A stretch of 64,000 nucleotides of DNA from Amycolatopsis taiwanensis DSM 45107 (lineage in GTDB: Bacteria; Actinomycetota; Actinomycetes; Mycobacteriales; Pseudonocardiaceae): NCBI RefSeq assembly GCF_000519205.1, contig NZ_JAFB01000013.1, positions 1-64,000 on the forward strand. The letters are read 5' to 3'. Shown piece after piece: positions 7,608 to 15,869 of the stretch (position 1 is its first letter; each line of letters opens with the position of its first letter). Under the pieces are notes generated by a model. That model was not told the DNA's origin and did not search any database. It saw nothing but the letters and a program-made list of their open reading frames with translations. Made by a program: the position numbers and the translations under genes.

Positions 7608-8486
7608 ATGTCCGAGACCAGCCCGATGGACCCGGTGGCCGAGGCGTTCGAGGCCCAGCGCGACCGGCTGCGCGCGGTCGCCCACCGCATTCTCGGATCG
7701 CACGCCGACGCCGAGGACGTGGTCCAGGAGGCCTGGCTGCGGCTCGCCCGCCAGGACGCGGCGACGATCGACAACCTGGCGGGCTGGCTGACCACGGTGG
7801 TCGGCCGGATCAGCCTGGACGTCCTGCGGTCGCGCCAGCGCCGTTCCGAGGCGTCCTACGACGAACGACTGTCCGAGCTCATCGTGACGCCCGACGACGG
7901 CCCTGCGCCGGAGGACGAGGTGGCGCTCGCCGACTCGATCAGCCTCGCGCTGCTCGTCGTCCTCCAGTCGCTCGGGCCGAGCGAGCGCTTGGCGTTCGTG
8001 CTGCATGACCTGTTCGCGGTGCCGTTCGACGAGATCGGCCAGATCCTCGGCAAGTCCGCCGATGCCGCCAAGATGCTCGCCAGCCGCGCCCGGAAGAAGG
8101 TTCAGGTGACCGAGCGGCAGACGGGCACCAGGCGGGAGCAACGAGAGGTGGTCGAGGCCTTCCGTGCGGCCGCGGCCGATGGCGATTTCGAGGCGCTGCT
8201 GCGCGTACTCGACCCGGAAGTGAAGCTGACCATCGACACTCCGGGCGGGCTGGTCGTCAGCATCGGCGCGACCAGGATCGCCACCGGCGCGCAGATGTTC
8301 TCGGGCGCGGCCGCGCGGTACCGGGCGGTGCTGGTCAACGGACTTCCCGGGATCGTCTCCTGGCGCGCGGACGGAACGCCGCTCTCGGTCTTCGCGTTCA
8401 CCGTCGTCGACGGCCGCATCGTCGACATCGCGGCGGTGACCGACCCGGCCAAGCTCGCGTCGGTGGAGCTGCCGGATCCGGAGTGA
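7608..8486 (+). CDS. SigJ/ECF41-related RNA polymerase sigma factor
   Basis: A 292-residue ECF sigma factor. Region 2 is at about 12-80 (RILGSHADAEDVVQEAWLRL) and region 4 at about 115-165 (ERLAFVLHDLFAVPFDEIGQ). A SnoaL-like C-terminal extension covers about 180-290. No anti-sigma gene is nearby, as expected when the C-terminal domain itself controls activity. It lacks the WLPEP linker and DGGG motif seen in the other three sigma factors of this window, and VTDPAKL replaces NPDKL, so it is a divergent relative. It probably drives the AhpD-like gene on the other strand. Confidence 0.88.
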   Translation: MSETSPMDPVAEAFEAQRDRLRAVAHRILGSHADAEDVVQEAWLRLARQDAATIDNLAGWLTTVVGRISLDVLRSRQRRSEASYDERLSELIVTPDDGPAPEDEVALADSISLALLVVLQSLGPSERLAFVLHDLFAVPFDEIGQILGKSADAAKMLASRARKKVQVTERQTGTRREQREVVEAFRAAAADGDFEALLRVLDPEVKLTIDTPGGLVVSIGATRIATGAQMFSGAAARYRAVLVNGLPGIVSWRADGTPLSVFAFTVVDGRIVDIAAVTDPAKLASVELPDPE

Positions 8487-8503
8487 GTGCGCCACGTGTC
8501 GCG

Positions 8504-9067
8504 TCATGAGCCGGGTAGCGACCGCCGCACGAAATCGGCGACCAGCGCGTCGAGATCGACGTCGTCCAGGACACCGGGCAGCGTGAGGTGCTCCAGGATC
8601 AACCCGGTCATCGCGTAGTACAGCAGCACGGTCGTCAGATCGTCGCCCGGCAGGTTGCCCGCACGGCGACCCTCGACGTTGGCGTTGAGGTTGTCTCGCA
8701 GCGTCTTCGTCAGTGTGTCTCGCAACTCCGGGCGTCGCGTGGCCTCCAAACGCAGTTCCAGGAGTGCGAGCCAGCCCGCGCGATCGTCGGAGATGCGGTG
8801 CAGCAGTAGGTGCATGAACTGGGTGAGCAGCGCCGCGGGATCCCGTTCGGTGCCTTCGGCGGGGTCGACGGCCACCCGCAGGTGGATGCGCGCGGCGGCT
8901 TGGTTGAGCAAGTCGTCGCGGTTGGCGAAGTAGTTGGATGCGGTGCCCTTCGGCACACCGGCCTCGGCGTCCACGGCGCGGAACGTCAGCCCGCGCGCGC
9001 CGTCCCTGGCCAGTACATCGATTGCCGCGTCGACGAGTGTCGTGCGCCGTTGTGGGTTGGTGACCAC
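8504..9067 (-). CDS. TetR family repressor
   Basis: A 187-residue protein with an N-terminal HTH at about 10-55 (TFRAVDAEAGVPKGTASNYF) and an all-helical ligand domain. The GTG at 9067 is chosen because GGGAGG lies 7 nt upstream; the long open frame beyond it has no support. It is divergent from a RibD/DHFR-like reductase, with palindromes between them, and probably represses that gene and itself. Confidence 0.88.
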   Translation of the reverse strand: MVTNPQRRTTLVDAAIDVLARDGARGLTFRAVDAEAGVPKGTASNYFANRDDLLNQAAARIHLRVAVDPAEGTERDPAALLTQFMHLLLHRISDDRAGWLALLELRLEATRRPELRDTLTKTLRDNLNANVEGRRAGNLPGDDLTTVLLYYAMTGLILEHLTLPGVLDDVDLDALVADFVRRSLPGS

Positions 9068-9111
9068 AGAACCTCCCGTGTCGTAGACCACTTTGACAAG
9101 CACTGCGTACA

Positions 9112-9136
9112 TAGTACTACAGTTGAAGTACTTCAA
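9112..9136. promoter_or_regulatory. Palindromic operator candidates between tetR and the reductase gene
   Basis: TTGAAGTACTTCAA (9123-9136) is a perfect 14-bp palindrome, and TAGTACTA (9112-9119) is a second palindrome 3 bp away. Both lie in the 105-bp divergent promoter region, near a TTGACA at 9093-9098. Binding by the TetR protein is inferred from position. Confidence 0.6.
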
Positions 9137-9172
9137 ACGGAGTGGTTGAACAGTGCTTGACCAAGGAGCCCC

Positions 9173-9757
9173 ATGCGAAAACTGACCTACCTCGTGGCGT
9201 CGACCATCGACGGCTACATCACCGGCCCGGACAACGGGAATCCCGACTTCTTCCTGATCGAAGGCGACCATGCGCAGCCACTGCGCGACGAGTTCCCCGA
9301 CATGCACCCCACCCACGTTCGCCCGCTGCTCGGGTTGGACGGTGTGCCGAACAAGCACTTCGACACCGTCCTGCAGGGCAGGGGCAGCTACGAGATCGGG
9401 CTTCGAGTGGGCATCACCAACGCCTATCAGCACCTGCGCAGCATCGTCTTCTCCACGACCATGACCCAGAGCCCCGACCCGACCGTCGAGTTGGTGCGCA
9501 CCGACCCCCTTGCCAAGGTGCGTGAGCTCAAACAGGAGGACGGCATGGGCATCTGGCTGTGCGGCGGTGGCAAGCTCGCCGCCGCCCTGCGGTCCGAGAT
9601 CGACGAACTCGTCATCAAGCTGAACCCGGTCGTGGCGGGCGACGGCATTCCGCTGTTCAACGGTGCGGGCTTCGCGCCCGAGCGGTACGACCTCACGGAC
9701 ACCAAGCCCTACGGCAGCGGCGTCGTCGTCCTCACCTACCGCAAGCGTGTCGTTTGA
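9173..9757 (+). CDS. RibD C-terminal/DHFR-like reductase
   Basis: A 194-residue protein of the dihydrofolate-reductase-like (RibD C-terminal) family. It has an N-terminal MRKLTYLVASTIDGYI strand, then VLQGRGSYEIG, and the nucleotide-binding GIWLCGGGKLAAALR, and ends with VVLTYRKR. Family members are NAD(P)H-dependent reductases of mostly unknown substrate. It is transcribed away from the TetR gene and is its likely target. Confidence 0.87.
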   Translation: MRKLTYLVASTIDGYITGPDNGNPDFFLIEGDHAQPLRDEFPDMHPTHVRPLLGLDGVPNKHFDTVLQGRGSYEIGLRVGITNAYQHLRSIVFSTTMTQSPDPTVELVRTDPLAKVRELKQEDGMGIWLCGGGKLAAALRSEIDELVIKLNPVVAGDGIPLFNGAGFAPERYDLTDTKPYGSGVVVLTYRKRVV

Positions 9758-9870
9758 CCTCGTAGTAGGCATCGCCCTCGTTCTGTGAAGGCTGTTACTA
9801 GTACGGCGTTCACTCCTGCCGCCTGATCTAGCCTTCGTAACGAAAGGTTCAGAAATGAAGGAAGTGCGGG

Positions 9871-10728
9871 ATGTTCGGCCGACGACGCCGGAGAACGGCG
9901 CGGAGTGGCGGGCCGGTCGCGTTTGACGCCGCGGCCGGCCTGCTCACCGCGCGGGTGCGGGACGAGAACGGTGCGGCGCTCGCTGGGGCCGTCATGGTCA
10001 TGCGGCACCGGCGGACGCAGCGGCAGACCACCGTCACCGCCGACGACTATGGACTCGCCGTGAGCACCGTCCCGGCGGGGACGTACCTAGTGACTCTCTC
10101 CGCAACCGGCTACGGCGAGTTGACCTGCACGGCGGACGTGAGCAGCGGCGATCACACCTCGCTCGGCGACGTCGGTCTCCAGCCGAACCAGGACCGCCGG
10201 TTGCCGGAACCCGGGCAGTGGGTGCTCGATCCCGACCACAGTTCGATCCTCTTCGTGGCCCGCCACATCGGCCTTACCCAGGTGCACGGGAGGTTCACCA
10301 GGTTCGGCGGGGTGATCGACGTCGGCGAGCGGCCCGAGCGGTCGTCGGTCGACGTGGTGATCGATTCGGCGAGCATCGACACCGCGGCCAAGAAGCGCGA
10401 CGAACACCTGCGGTCGCCCGACTTCCTCGACGTGACCCGCTTTCCGCGGATCCACTTCCACGGCAACCGTTTCCGCCGGGCGCCGGGCGACCGGTGGCTC
10501 ATCGACGGCACCCTGAGCCTTCGCGGTGCGAGTCGCGGTGTTCAACTGGACGCCGGGTATCTCGGCCTGCGTGCCTGGGACGGTGAGCGGCTCGGCGCGG
10601 TCGCCAAGACCCAACTGCACCGGGAAGACTTCACGATCAACTGGCAGCAAACGCTCGCCAAGGGGCTGGTCGTGGTCGGCTCGACGATCGAGGTTCTGGT
10701 CGACATCCAGGCCGTCCGCCGCGCTTGA
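9871..10728 (+). CDS. YceI family protein with N-terminal carboxypeptidase-regulatory-like domain
   Basis: A 285-residue protein. Residues about 20-95 form a CarboxypepD_reg-like beta sandwich (RVRDENGAALAGAVMVM, VPAGTYLVTLSATGYGE). Residues about 110-283 form a YceI lipocalin-like domain (WVLDPDHSSILFVARHIGLT, HLRSPDFLDVTRFPRIHF, EDFTINW). YceI proteins bind isoprenoid or similar lipids. There is no signal peptide, so it is probably cytosolic. This fusion recurs in actinobacteria. Confidence 0.85.
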   Translation: MFGRRRRRTARSGGPVAFDAAAGLLTARVRDENGAALAGAVMVMRHRRTQRQTTVTADDYGLAVSTVPAGTYLVTLSATGYGELTCTADVSSGDHTSLGDVGLQPNQDRRLPEPGQWVLDPDHSSILFVARHIGLTQVHGRFTRFGGVIDVGERPERSSVDVVIDSASIDTAAKKRDEHLRSPDFLDVTRFPRIHFHGNRFRRAPGDRWLIDGTLSLRGASRGVQLDAGYLGLRAWDGERLGAVAKTQLHREDFTINWQQTLAKGLVVVGSTIEVLVDIQAVRRA

Positions 10729-10915
10729 CGTCGGAATTGTTTGGTTCCACGTGGAACGACCGGGCCACTGATGAACCGGCTGTGACCGTAGCCGATTCGT
10801 GGCTGTTGCTGGCTTACCCAGCGCCTTCACGAAAAGGCCCGCTCCCAGCGAATCGGCCCGGAGGCCGTGCAGTAGCATCGGGTAGTCAGGCCGAACCGTC
10901 GAGGAGGGGCTCAAG

Positions 10916-11101
10916 GTGAAGAAGCTGCTGGCGCTCGCAGTCATCGCGGGTGGAGTGCTGTTCGTGATCAAGCGCAACAAGGACGCGAAGGCCGAAGCCG
11001 ACCTCTGGCGCGAGGCGACCGCTCCGACCGGGAAGTCCTACAGTGGCGTCTCGGCCAACGGAAGCGCTCCGGCCAAGGCCGCGGAAGCGCGCAAGAACTG
11101 A
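10916..11101 (+). CDS. DLW-39 family small membrane protein
   Basis: A 61-residue protein with one N-terminal membrane helix (KKLLALAVIAGGVLFVIK), a charged stretch and the family-defining DLW (residues 27-29). The GTG start follows GAGGAGGGG. DLW-39 proteins are actinobacterial, of unknown function, and are found beside the tRNA-Ile/tRNA-Ala pair near gyrA, exactly as here. Confidence 0.88.
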   Translation: MKKLLALAVIAGGVLFVIKRNKDAKAEADLWREATAPTGKSYSGVSANGSAPAKAAEARKN

Positions 11102-11127
11102 GACCTGCGGGCGGCAACGCCCGTCAC

Positions 11128-11200
11128 GGGGCTGTAGCTCAATTGGTAGAGCACTGCCTTTGCAAGGCAGGGGTCAGGGGTTCGATTCCCCTCAGCTCCA
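11128..11200 (+). tRNA. tRNA-Ala (anticodon TGC)
   Basis: A complete 73-nt cloverleaf: acceptor GGGGCTG pairs CAGCTCC, anticodon arm CTGCC-TTTGCAA-GGCAG with anticodon TGC, T-arm AGGGG-TTCGATT-CCCCT, discriminator A. CCA is not encoded. Its 3' 44 bases are also present at 12935-12978. Confidence 0.97.
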
Positions 11201-11265
11201 CTCGATCTTGGGTGTCGCCTGTTCGGCGGGCACGCCTTCCGTGGTGGCGATCATCGTCGTGTCTT

Positions 11266-11306
11266 CTGGGGCCAAGCCCCCAGACCGAAGCCGGGGCAAG
11301 CCCCGG
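11266..11306 (+). terminator. Tandem hairpins downstream of tRNA-Ala
   Basis: CTGGGG-CCAAGC-CCCCAG (11266-11283 region) and CCGGGG-CAAG-CCCCGG (11291-11306) form two strong GC stems 65-105 bp after the tRNA, resembling the GGGGGG/CCCCCC hairpin after tRNA-Leu at 44185. Confidence 0.6.
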
Positions 11307-11750
11307 TTTCGGGATTGTGTCCGTTGAGTGGTCGGGCGGGATGCCCAGGCGATCAGGCGGGATATGCAGCTTCGGCGCGATCGACCGCGGCTCAGGCAGG
11401 CTCGGCGTGAGCTTGCCTTTCTCCTTCTTCGATACCTATGACTGACGTTGAGTGGCGAGCCTGCATGAGGCTGATCAGTTACTGTGCTGACGCACTGGCG
11501 AGTTGGTGGCCGAGTCCGAAATGGGATACAGGTGCGCGTCAGCGCGCTTGTCGTAGTGGATCCGTACTGTGCCCGCACTATCCGTATCGGACTTGCCGTC
11601 GAGGTGTTCAAAGTAATGGTGGTGTGTCAACCTTTTGACGGTTGACGCCGCTAGGGTGTGCTTGCGTGATGGATAATCTCGCGCGCGTATGCATTCGAAC
11701 TTCGGGAGAACTGGTCCGACAATGCACATCGAAGAAAAGGATCGACCTTG
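11307..11750. other. Gene-free left part of the tRNA-Ala islet
   Basis: No coding region is convincing on either strand, and GC is lower than in the flanking genes. TCGATACCTATGACTG at 11429-11444 is repeated exactly at 12623-12638. The last 60 bp should contain the promoter of the secreted-protein gene. Confidence 0.45.
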
Positions 11751-12260
11751 GTGAAGGTGATGAAGACAAGGATGGCTTGGTTGAAGTTTTGGCCTGGTAG
11801 GCACCGGGGTGTCCGGGTTGGGGTCGTGGCTGCGGCTGTCGCTGCGTGCGTGCTGGGTGCTCCTCCCGCTGCCATGGCCTCCGGCGCCGACTTTTACAAA
11901 GGGTGCCGCAACTCCGACGTTTCCTGTCAAGATGGTGTCCGGGTTACTGGCACCATAGGCCCGTTCAACCGCTGCGGCACAGCGGGGTCGAGTGTCGGTA
12001 GCACTGAGGTGTGTATCCGGTACGACGGTGACGTTGTGTACGTGAAAGACGGAGCGGCCGACGGACACTCAGCAATTGCACAAATCACAACCGCCAAGGG
12101 TGTGCCGTACAGATACTGCCGTAACCCATACGGGCATGGCACCTGGGCCAAGTGTGACTTCAATTGGCCCGAAAATGCTTGGAAGGAGTTCTCAGGCGGC
12201 AGAATTCTGGATTACAATAATGGCCACGTGTTGTATTTGGGGGGTTTTAATAACAACTGA
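11751..12260 (+). CDS. Secreted Cys-rich protein of unknown function
   Basis: The GTG at 11751 is chosen because AAAGGA lies 9 nt upstream; TTG 11748 and ATG 11760 are alternatives. The 169-residue product has a long basic N-region and a Sec signal peptide, with cleavage predicted after APPAAMA near residue 43. The mature ~125-residue domain has six cysteines, many Gly and Asn, and a C-terminal GHVLYLGGFNNN. I do not recognise the family. Codon use is less GC-rich than in neighbours. As the only gene between two tRNA-Ala copies, it is probably foreign cargo. An extracellular effector or toxin is one possibility, but nothing in the sequence proves it. Confidence 0.8.
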   Translation: MKVMKTRMAWLKFWPGRHRGVRVGVVAAAVAACVLGAPPAAMASGADFYKGCRNSDVSCQDGVRVTGTIGPFNRCGTAGSSVGSTEVCIRYDGDVVYVKDGAADGHSAIAQITTAKGVPYRYCRNPYGHGTWAKCDFNWPENAWKEFSGGRILDYNNGHVLYLGGFNNN

Positions 12261-12934
12261 TGGTGTTGTATCCGTGTCGGTAAGGTCGGTGTGATCCGTT
12301 GTGTGTTTCGAGGATGGGGCGCATCGCTCGGCATGCTGGGGTCCGCGATTGCTGGTGTTGTTGACGTGCACTGGTCACGGGTAGCTCGCTACCGTATTAC
12401 CCAGAGGATCCTGGGCCGGCGCATGGCCCCGCACATTTGGAGCGGGGGCCATGTGCACGGCCTGCACCGAAACGCAAGCTGCTCTCAAGTGGCCCTCGCT
12501 AGCCTGAGGTGATTTCTCGACAGCGTCGAGTGATTTCCTGAAAGGAATAGGGCCGCTCCTCGGTGATGGGCGGGTCCCCAAGTCGGGCACGGTTCGTGTT
12601 CAGCTCGGCGCGGACAGCTTTCTCGATACCTATGACTGGGTGGTGTTCGGGAGGTCAGCGGTTCCCTGTTGGGTCAAGCTGTTGTGCTGGCGGTACCAGC
12701 GGATCATCTCGCCAGCGTCATGGGTAGGTCGCACAGCGCAGAAGGCAACTGAGGGCTTGTCCTCCGTGTGACTCCGGCCGAAGGTGATGCCACCTTCTGT
12801 CATATTCGGCCACGTGTGCCCCACGCGTGCCCGTCGGGTCGGGACGGACCGGGAAACAACGGGGAATCTCGGGTGGACGCAGCTGGTCACGGGCGTGTTG
12901 GGTATGCGCATGTCACGCGGTGTATGGGTATGGA
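12261..12934. other. Gene-free right part of the tRNA-Ala islet
   Basis: No supported gene. A strong hairpin lies at 12422-12453 (CATGGCCCCGC against GCGGGGGCCATG with one bulge). The 16-bp repeat of 11429-11444 sits at 12623-12638. Open frames here are short, and one of them runs through the tRNA fragment, so I treat them as spurious. Confidence 0.5.
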
Positions 12935-12979
12935 CCTTTGCAAGGCAGGGGTCAGGGGTTCGATTCCCCTCAGCTCCAC
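12935..12979 (+). repeat. tRNA-Ala 3'-end duplicate (att-like)
   Basis: 45 bp identical to 11157-11201: anticodon loop, anticodon stem 3' side, variable loop, T-arm and acceptor 3' strand of tRNA-Ala. The 5' half is missing, so it is not a functional tRNA. It marks the right border of the islet. Confidence 0.95.
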
Positions 12980-13121
12980 AGGATTTGACCCATGTCGGCA
13001 TCGGCGCCCCGTCGGCGAGTGCCGTTGGCCAGGGGGACGTACCCGGCCCTGGTAGCTGGTATGAACCGCTAGACGCGAAATGTAGCCGACAGTGGCGATG
13101 TTCCTGTCTCGCATGGACTGA

Positions 13122-14036
13122 CTATTCGTGCGTGGGTGAGTCAGCCGTTTCACGCAGTGCCGCCAGTGCGGCGAGCAGCGCGGGATGGCCGGAACTCCCA
13201 CGTCGCGTACATGTGACGAACCGACGAGAGGGCACCGGCGCGCCATGTAGTGGTAGGCGCGCGACGGCGTGCTTGGACGGGATCGGGACCAGTCTCGGCA
13301 GTAGGCAGACTCCTAGCCCTTGTGCGACGAATGCCGAGACGGCGTACCACTCCTTCACCTGGTGCGTGACGTGCGGGGTGAATCCCGCCGCCGCGCAGGC
13401 CGCGGCCAGCAGGGGGTAGGTGTCGTTGTGGTGCGACTTGACGATCCACTTCTCGCTTGCGGCCTCGGACAGTCCCACGGCCTCCCGCCGCGCCAGTGGA
13501 TGAGATCGAGCCACGAGCAGGTCCTGCGGGTCGTCGAACAACGGGTGTTGCTCGAAGCGCGGATCGGTCACGGGCGGCGCGTGCGGGGTAGGCAGGACGA
13601 CGGCGAGGTCGGCCTCATTGCCAAGGAGCAGCTTGTAGCAGTCCGCGCTTTCCTCCTCGATGACCCGCACCTCGAGCCGCGGATGTGAGGACGCCAGCCG
13701 GGGCAGTGCCGGCGCTACGAACGCGGCCAGCGCGGAGGACACTGCACAGATCGTCACCAAGCCGGACACCTGATGCGTGTGGACGGCGAGGTCAGCTCGC
13801 GCGCGTTCCCACTGGGCGTGCAGCACGCTGGCGTGTTCGAGCAGCACTCGCGCAGCGGGGGTCAGCCGCACGTTCCGGCCTTCATGCTTGAGCAGTTCGA
13901 CGTTCAGGTCGCGACCCAGTTGCCGCAGCTGATGCGATACGGCCGACGGGGTGAGGTGCAGGGCGGCTGCGGCAGCGGTGACCGTCCCGTGCTCGGACAG
14001 GACACGAAGGACACGAAGCCGCCGTAGGTCAATCAT
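13122..14036 (-). CDS. LysR family transcriptional regulator
   Basis: A 304-residue protein starting at ATG 14036 (MIDLRRLRVLRVLSEHGTVT). The winged HTH covers about 3-60 (AAAAALHLTPSAVSHQLRQL), and the periplasmic-binding-like effector domain about 88-295. It is divergent from an EamA/RhtA-type exporter with 75 bp between them, so it probably controls that exporter. Confidence 0.9.
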   Translation of the reverse strand: MIDLRRLRVLRVLSEHGTVTAAAAALHLTPSAVSHQLRQLGRDLNVELLKHEGRNVRLTPAARVLLEHASVLHAQWERARADLAVHTHQVSGLVTICAVSSALAAFVAPALPRLASSHPRLEVRVIEEESADCYKLLLGNEADLAVVLPTPHAPPVTDPRFEQHPLFDDPQDLLVARSHPLARREAVGLSEAASEKWIVKSHHNDTYPLLAAACAAAGFTPHVTHQVKEWYAVSAFVAQGLGVCLLPRLVPIPSKHAVARLPLHGAPVPSRRFVTCTRRGSSGHPALLAALAALRETADSPTHE

Positions 14037-14111
14037 TGAGCCAACGTTAAAGGGTTCCGTTGAAAACCGTGAGATGGACGCTCGCGTCATTCGCGGGCAA
14101 CCCTTGGGGTC

Positions 14112-14996
14112 GTGGGTGAGCGTGGCGCGCCTCTTCTGATCCTCGGCAGTGTGTTGAGCATCCAGTTCGGTCAGGCGCTGGGGAAAGACCTCTTCGGCGC
14201 GGTCGGGCCGTGCGGTGTCGTTGCGTTGCGGCTCGGCATCGCCGCAATGCTGATGCTGTTGGTGTACCGCCCGACCCCGCCTCGGCGTCGGTCGGAGTGG
14301 GCGCTGATTCTGGGCTTCGGAACCGCCATTTCGGGCATGAACGTCATCTACCTCGCTCTTGGGCACCTACCGCTGGGGCTGGCGATAGCACTGCAGCTCC
14401 TCGGCCCCATCACGCTTGCGGTCCTCACCTCCCGGCGCTTGCTCGATCTGGCCCTTGCCCTGCTGGCCGGGTTCGGCGTGTGGCTGTTCCACGTGCCGGG
14501 CAGCGCGACCACTTCCGTCGCCGGCGTCTTGCCGGCGCTGTTGTCCGGGGCGGCAATGGCGGCATACCTGCTGCTCAGCAAGCAGGCGGGGGCGCGTAGT
14601 GCGGGTGGGTCACCGCTGGCGCTCGCGCTGTGCTGGGCGGCGTTGCTCGCGGTGCCACTGGGCATCGCGGAGAGCGGGCCTGCCCTGCTCAACCCCGCGA
14701 TCGTTGGACAGGGTGCGCTCGTCGCCGTGCTCTCAGCCGTTCTCCCGTACTCGCTTGAGCTCGCCGCACTGCGTCGCATGTCACCGCGCACCGTGGGGAT
14801 CCTGCAAAGCCTTGAACCGGCGATCGCTGGACTGGCCGGAACCTTGATCTTGCACGAGGTACTCAACCCATGGCAGTGGATGGCCCTGGCTTGTGTAGGC
14901 GTCGCCAGTGCCGGCACCGTGACCGGCGGCCAGCGGGCAGATCGAAGCGTGGGGGACAGACGCCGGGGGCCGAGTGGGACAGGTGGCCGCATTTGA
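14112..14996 (+). CDS. EamA/RhtA-like drug/metabolite exporter
   Basis: A 294-residue inner-membrane protein with ten hydrophobic segments arranged as two EamA repeats. Motifs such as GPCGVVALRLG, MNVIYLALGHLPLGLAIALQ and PYSLELAALRRMSPRTVGIL are typical of RhtA-type amino-acid (threonine/homoserine) exporters. The substrate is not provable here. The GTG start has a weak RBS. The LysR gene is divergent and the PIG-L gene follows closely. Confidence 0.87.
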   Translation: MGERGAPLLILGSVLSIQFGQALGKDLFGAVGPCGVVALRLGIAAMLMLLVYRPTPPRRRSEWALILGFGTAISGMNVIYLALGHLPLGLAIALQLLGPITLAVLTSRRLLDLALALLAGFGVWLFHVPGSATTSVAGVLPALLSGAAMAAYLLLSKQAGARSAGGSPLALALCWAALLAVPLGIAESGPALLNPAIVGQGALVAVLSAVLPYSLELAALRRMSPRTVGILQSLEPAIAGLAGTLILHEVLNPWQWMALACVGVASAGTVTGGQRADRSVGDRRRGPSGTGGRI

Positions 14997-15033
14997 CGAC
15001 GCCGCGGCATTCGTGCTGAGTAGCGTCGTCGTC

Positions 15034-15768
15034 GTGAGTCTGCCAAGTGGGCCTCTGGAGCCGGTCGAGGAATCCTGGTCGAGTGCGCTCGCGGTGGTCG
15101 CCCACCCCGACGACTTGGAGTACGGGACCGCCGCGGCCGTCGCCCGCTGGACCGGGCAGGGTAAGCGGATCGCCTACTGCCTGGCCACCAGCGGCGAAGC
15201 CGGTATCGACGCGATCGAGCCGGAGCGATGCGGTCCGTTGCGTGAGGCCGAGGAGCGCGCGGGCGCAGCCCTGGTCGGGGTGGACACGGTCGAGTTCCTC
15301 CACCATCCCGACGGCATGCTCGAGTACGGGCTCGACCTGCGGCGGGACATCGCGCGCGCGGTGCGCAGACACCGTCCGGACATCGTCATCACCGGCAATC
15401 ACCACGACACCTGGGGACCGGGCGCCCAAAACCAGGCCGACCACATCGCGCTGGGGCGGTCGGTGATCGACGGGGTCCGCGATGCCGCCAACCGGTGGGT
15501 GTTCCGCGAGCTGCTCGACGAAGGGCTGCCGCCGTGGCGCGTGACCCGCGTCCTGGTCGCCGGCAGTCCGCTGGCAACACACGGCGTCGACGTGACCGAC
15601 ACCTTCGACCGCGGCGTCGCCTCGCTCAGCGCGCACGGCGAATACCTGCGCGGCCTCGGACAGGACGTCATGAGCGACCCGCGCGAGTTCCTGGAGTCGT
15701 TGGCCCGACCGGTCGGAACCCGAATGAGTACGCGCTACGCCGTGTCCTTCGAGGTAATCAGCCTCTGA
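15034..15768 (+). CDS. PIG-L/LmbE family deacetylase
   Basis: A 244-residue protein with the zinc-binding AHPDDLEYG near residue 20 and the conserved GNHHDTWG and AQNQADHIALGRSVID region. PIG-L enzymes remove N-acetyl groups from GlcNAc-type substrates, as MshB does in mycothiol synthesis; the substrate here is unknown. The GTG at 15034 is preferred because an earlier GTG at 14974 would overlap the exporter gene and add a tail without homology. Neither has a good RBS. Confidence 0.82.
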   Translation: MSLPSGPLEPVEESWSSALAVVAHPDDLEYGTAAAVARWTGQGKRIAYCLATSGEAGIDAIEPERCGPLREAEERAGAALVGVDTVEFLHHPDGMLEYGLDLRRDIARAVRRHRPDIVITGNHHDTWGPGAQNQADHIALGRSVIDGVRDAANRWVFRELLDEGLPPWRVTRVLVAGSPLATHGVDVTDTFDRGVASLSAHGEYLRGLGQDVMSDPREFLESLARPVGTRMSTRYAVSFEVISL

Positions 15769-15869
15769 TCCAACGACGTGGATCACACCGCGGCTCTGTC
15801 GTCGAGTGCGCGCATCCGATCGAGTGAGCGTTCGTCCCGGCACTCGCTCGGTGCGGCGTGGCCGGATAG

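Larger units (their letters stand above)
11157..12979. mobile_element. Integrase-less islet bounded by 45-bp tRNA-Ala direct repeats
   Basis: The 45 bp at 11157-11201 (3' part of tRNA-Ala plus one base) recur exactly at 12935-12979. The enclosed 1.73 kb has lower GC than the flanks and one convincing gene, a secreted Cys-rich protein. No integrase, excisionase or relaxase is visible. It is interpreted as a remnant or trans-mobilised islet integrated at tRNA-Ala; the repeat is observed, the mobility is inference. Confidence 0.7.

Noticed and set aside
9068..9772. Long N-terminal extension of the TetR frame
   Set aside because: It reads antisense through the RibD-like gene; the HTH begins right after the GTG at 9067 with GGGAGG upstream.
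11128..12979. Integrase or excisionase gene within the tRNA-Ala islet
   Set aside because: Looked for on both strands; no frame shows tyrosine- or serine-recombinase motifs.
12630..13001. 123-codon minus-strand frame across the tRNA-Ala duplicate
   Set aside because: The GAEGNRTPDP-type start is the usual artefact of translating a tRNA 3' end; no RBS and no family.
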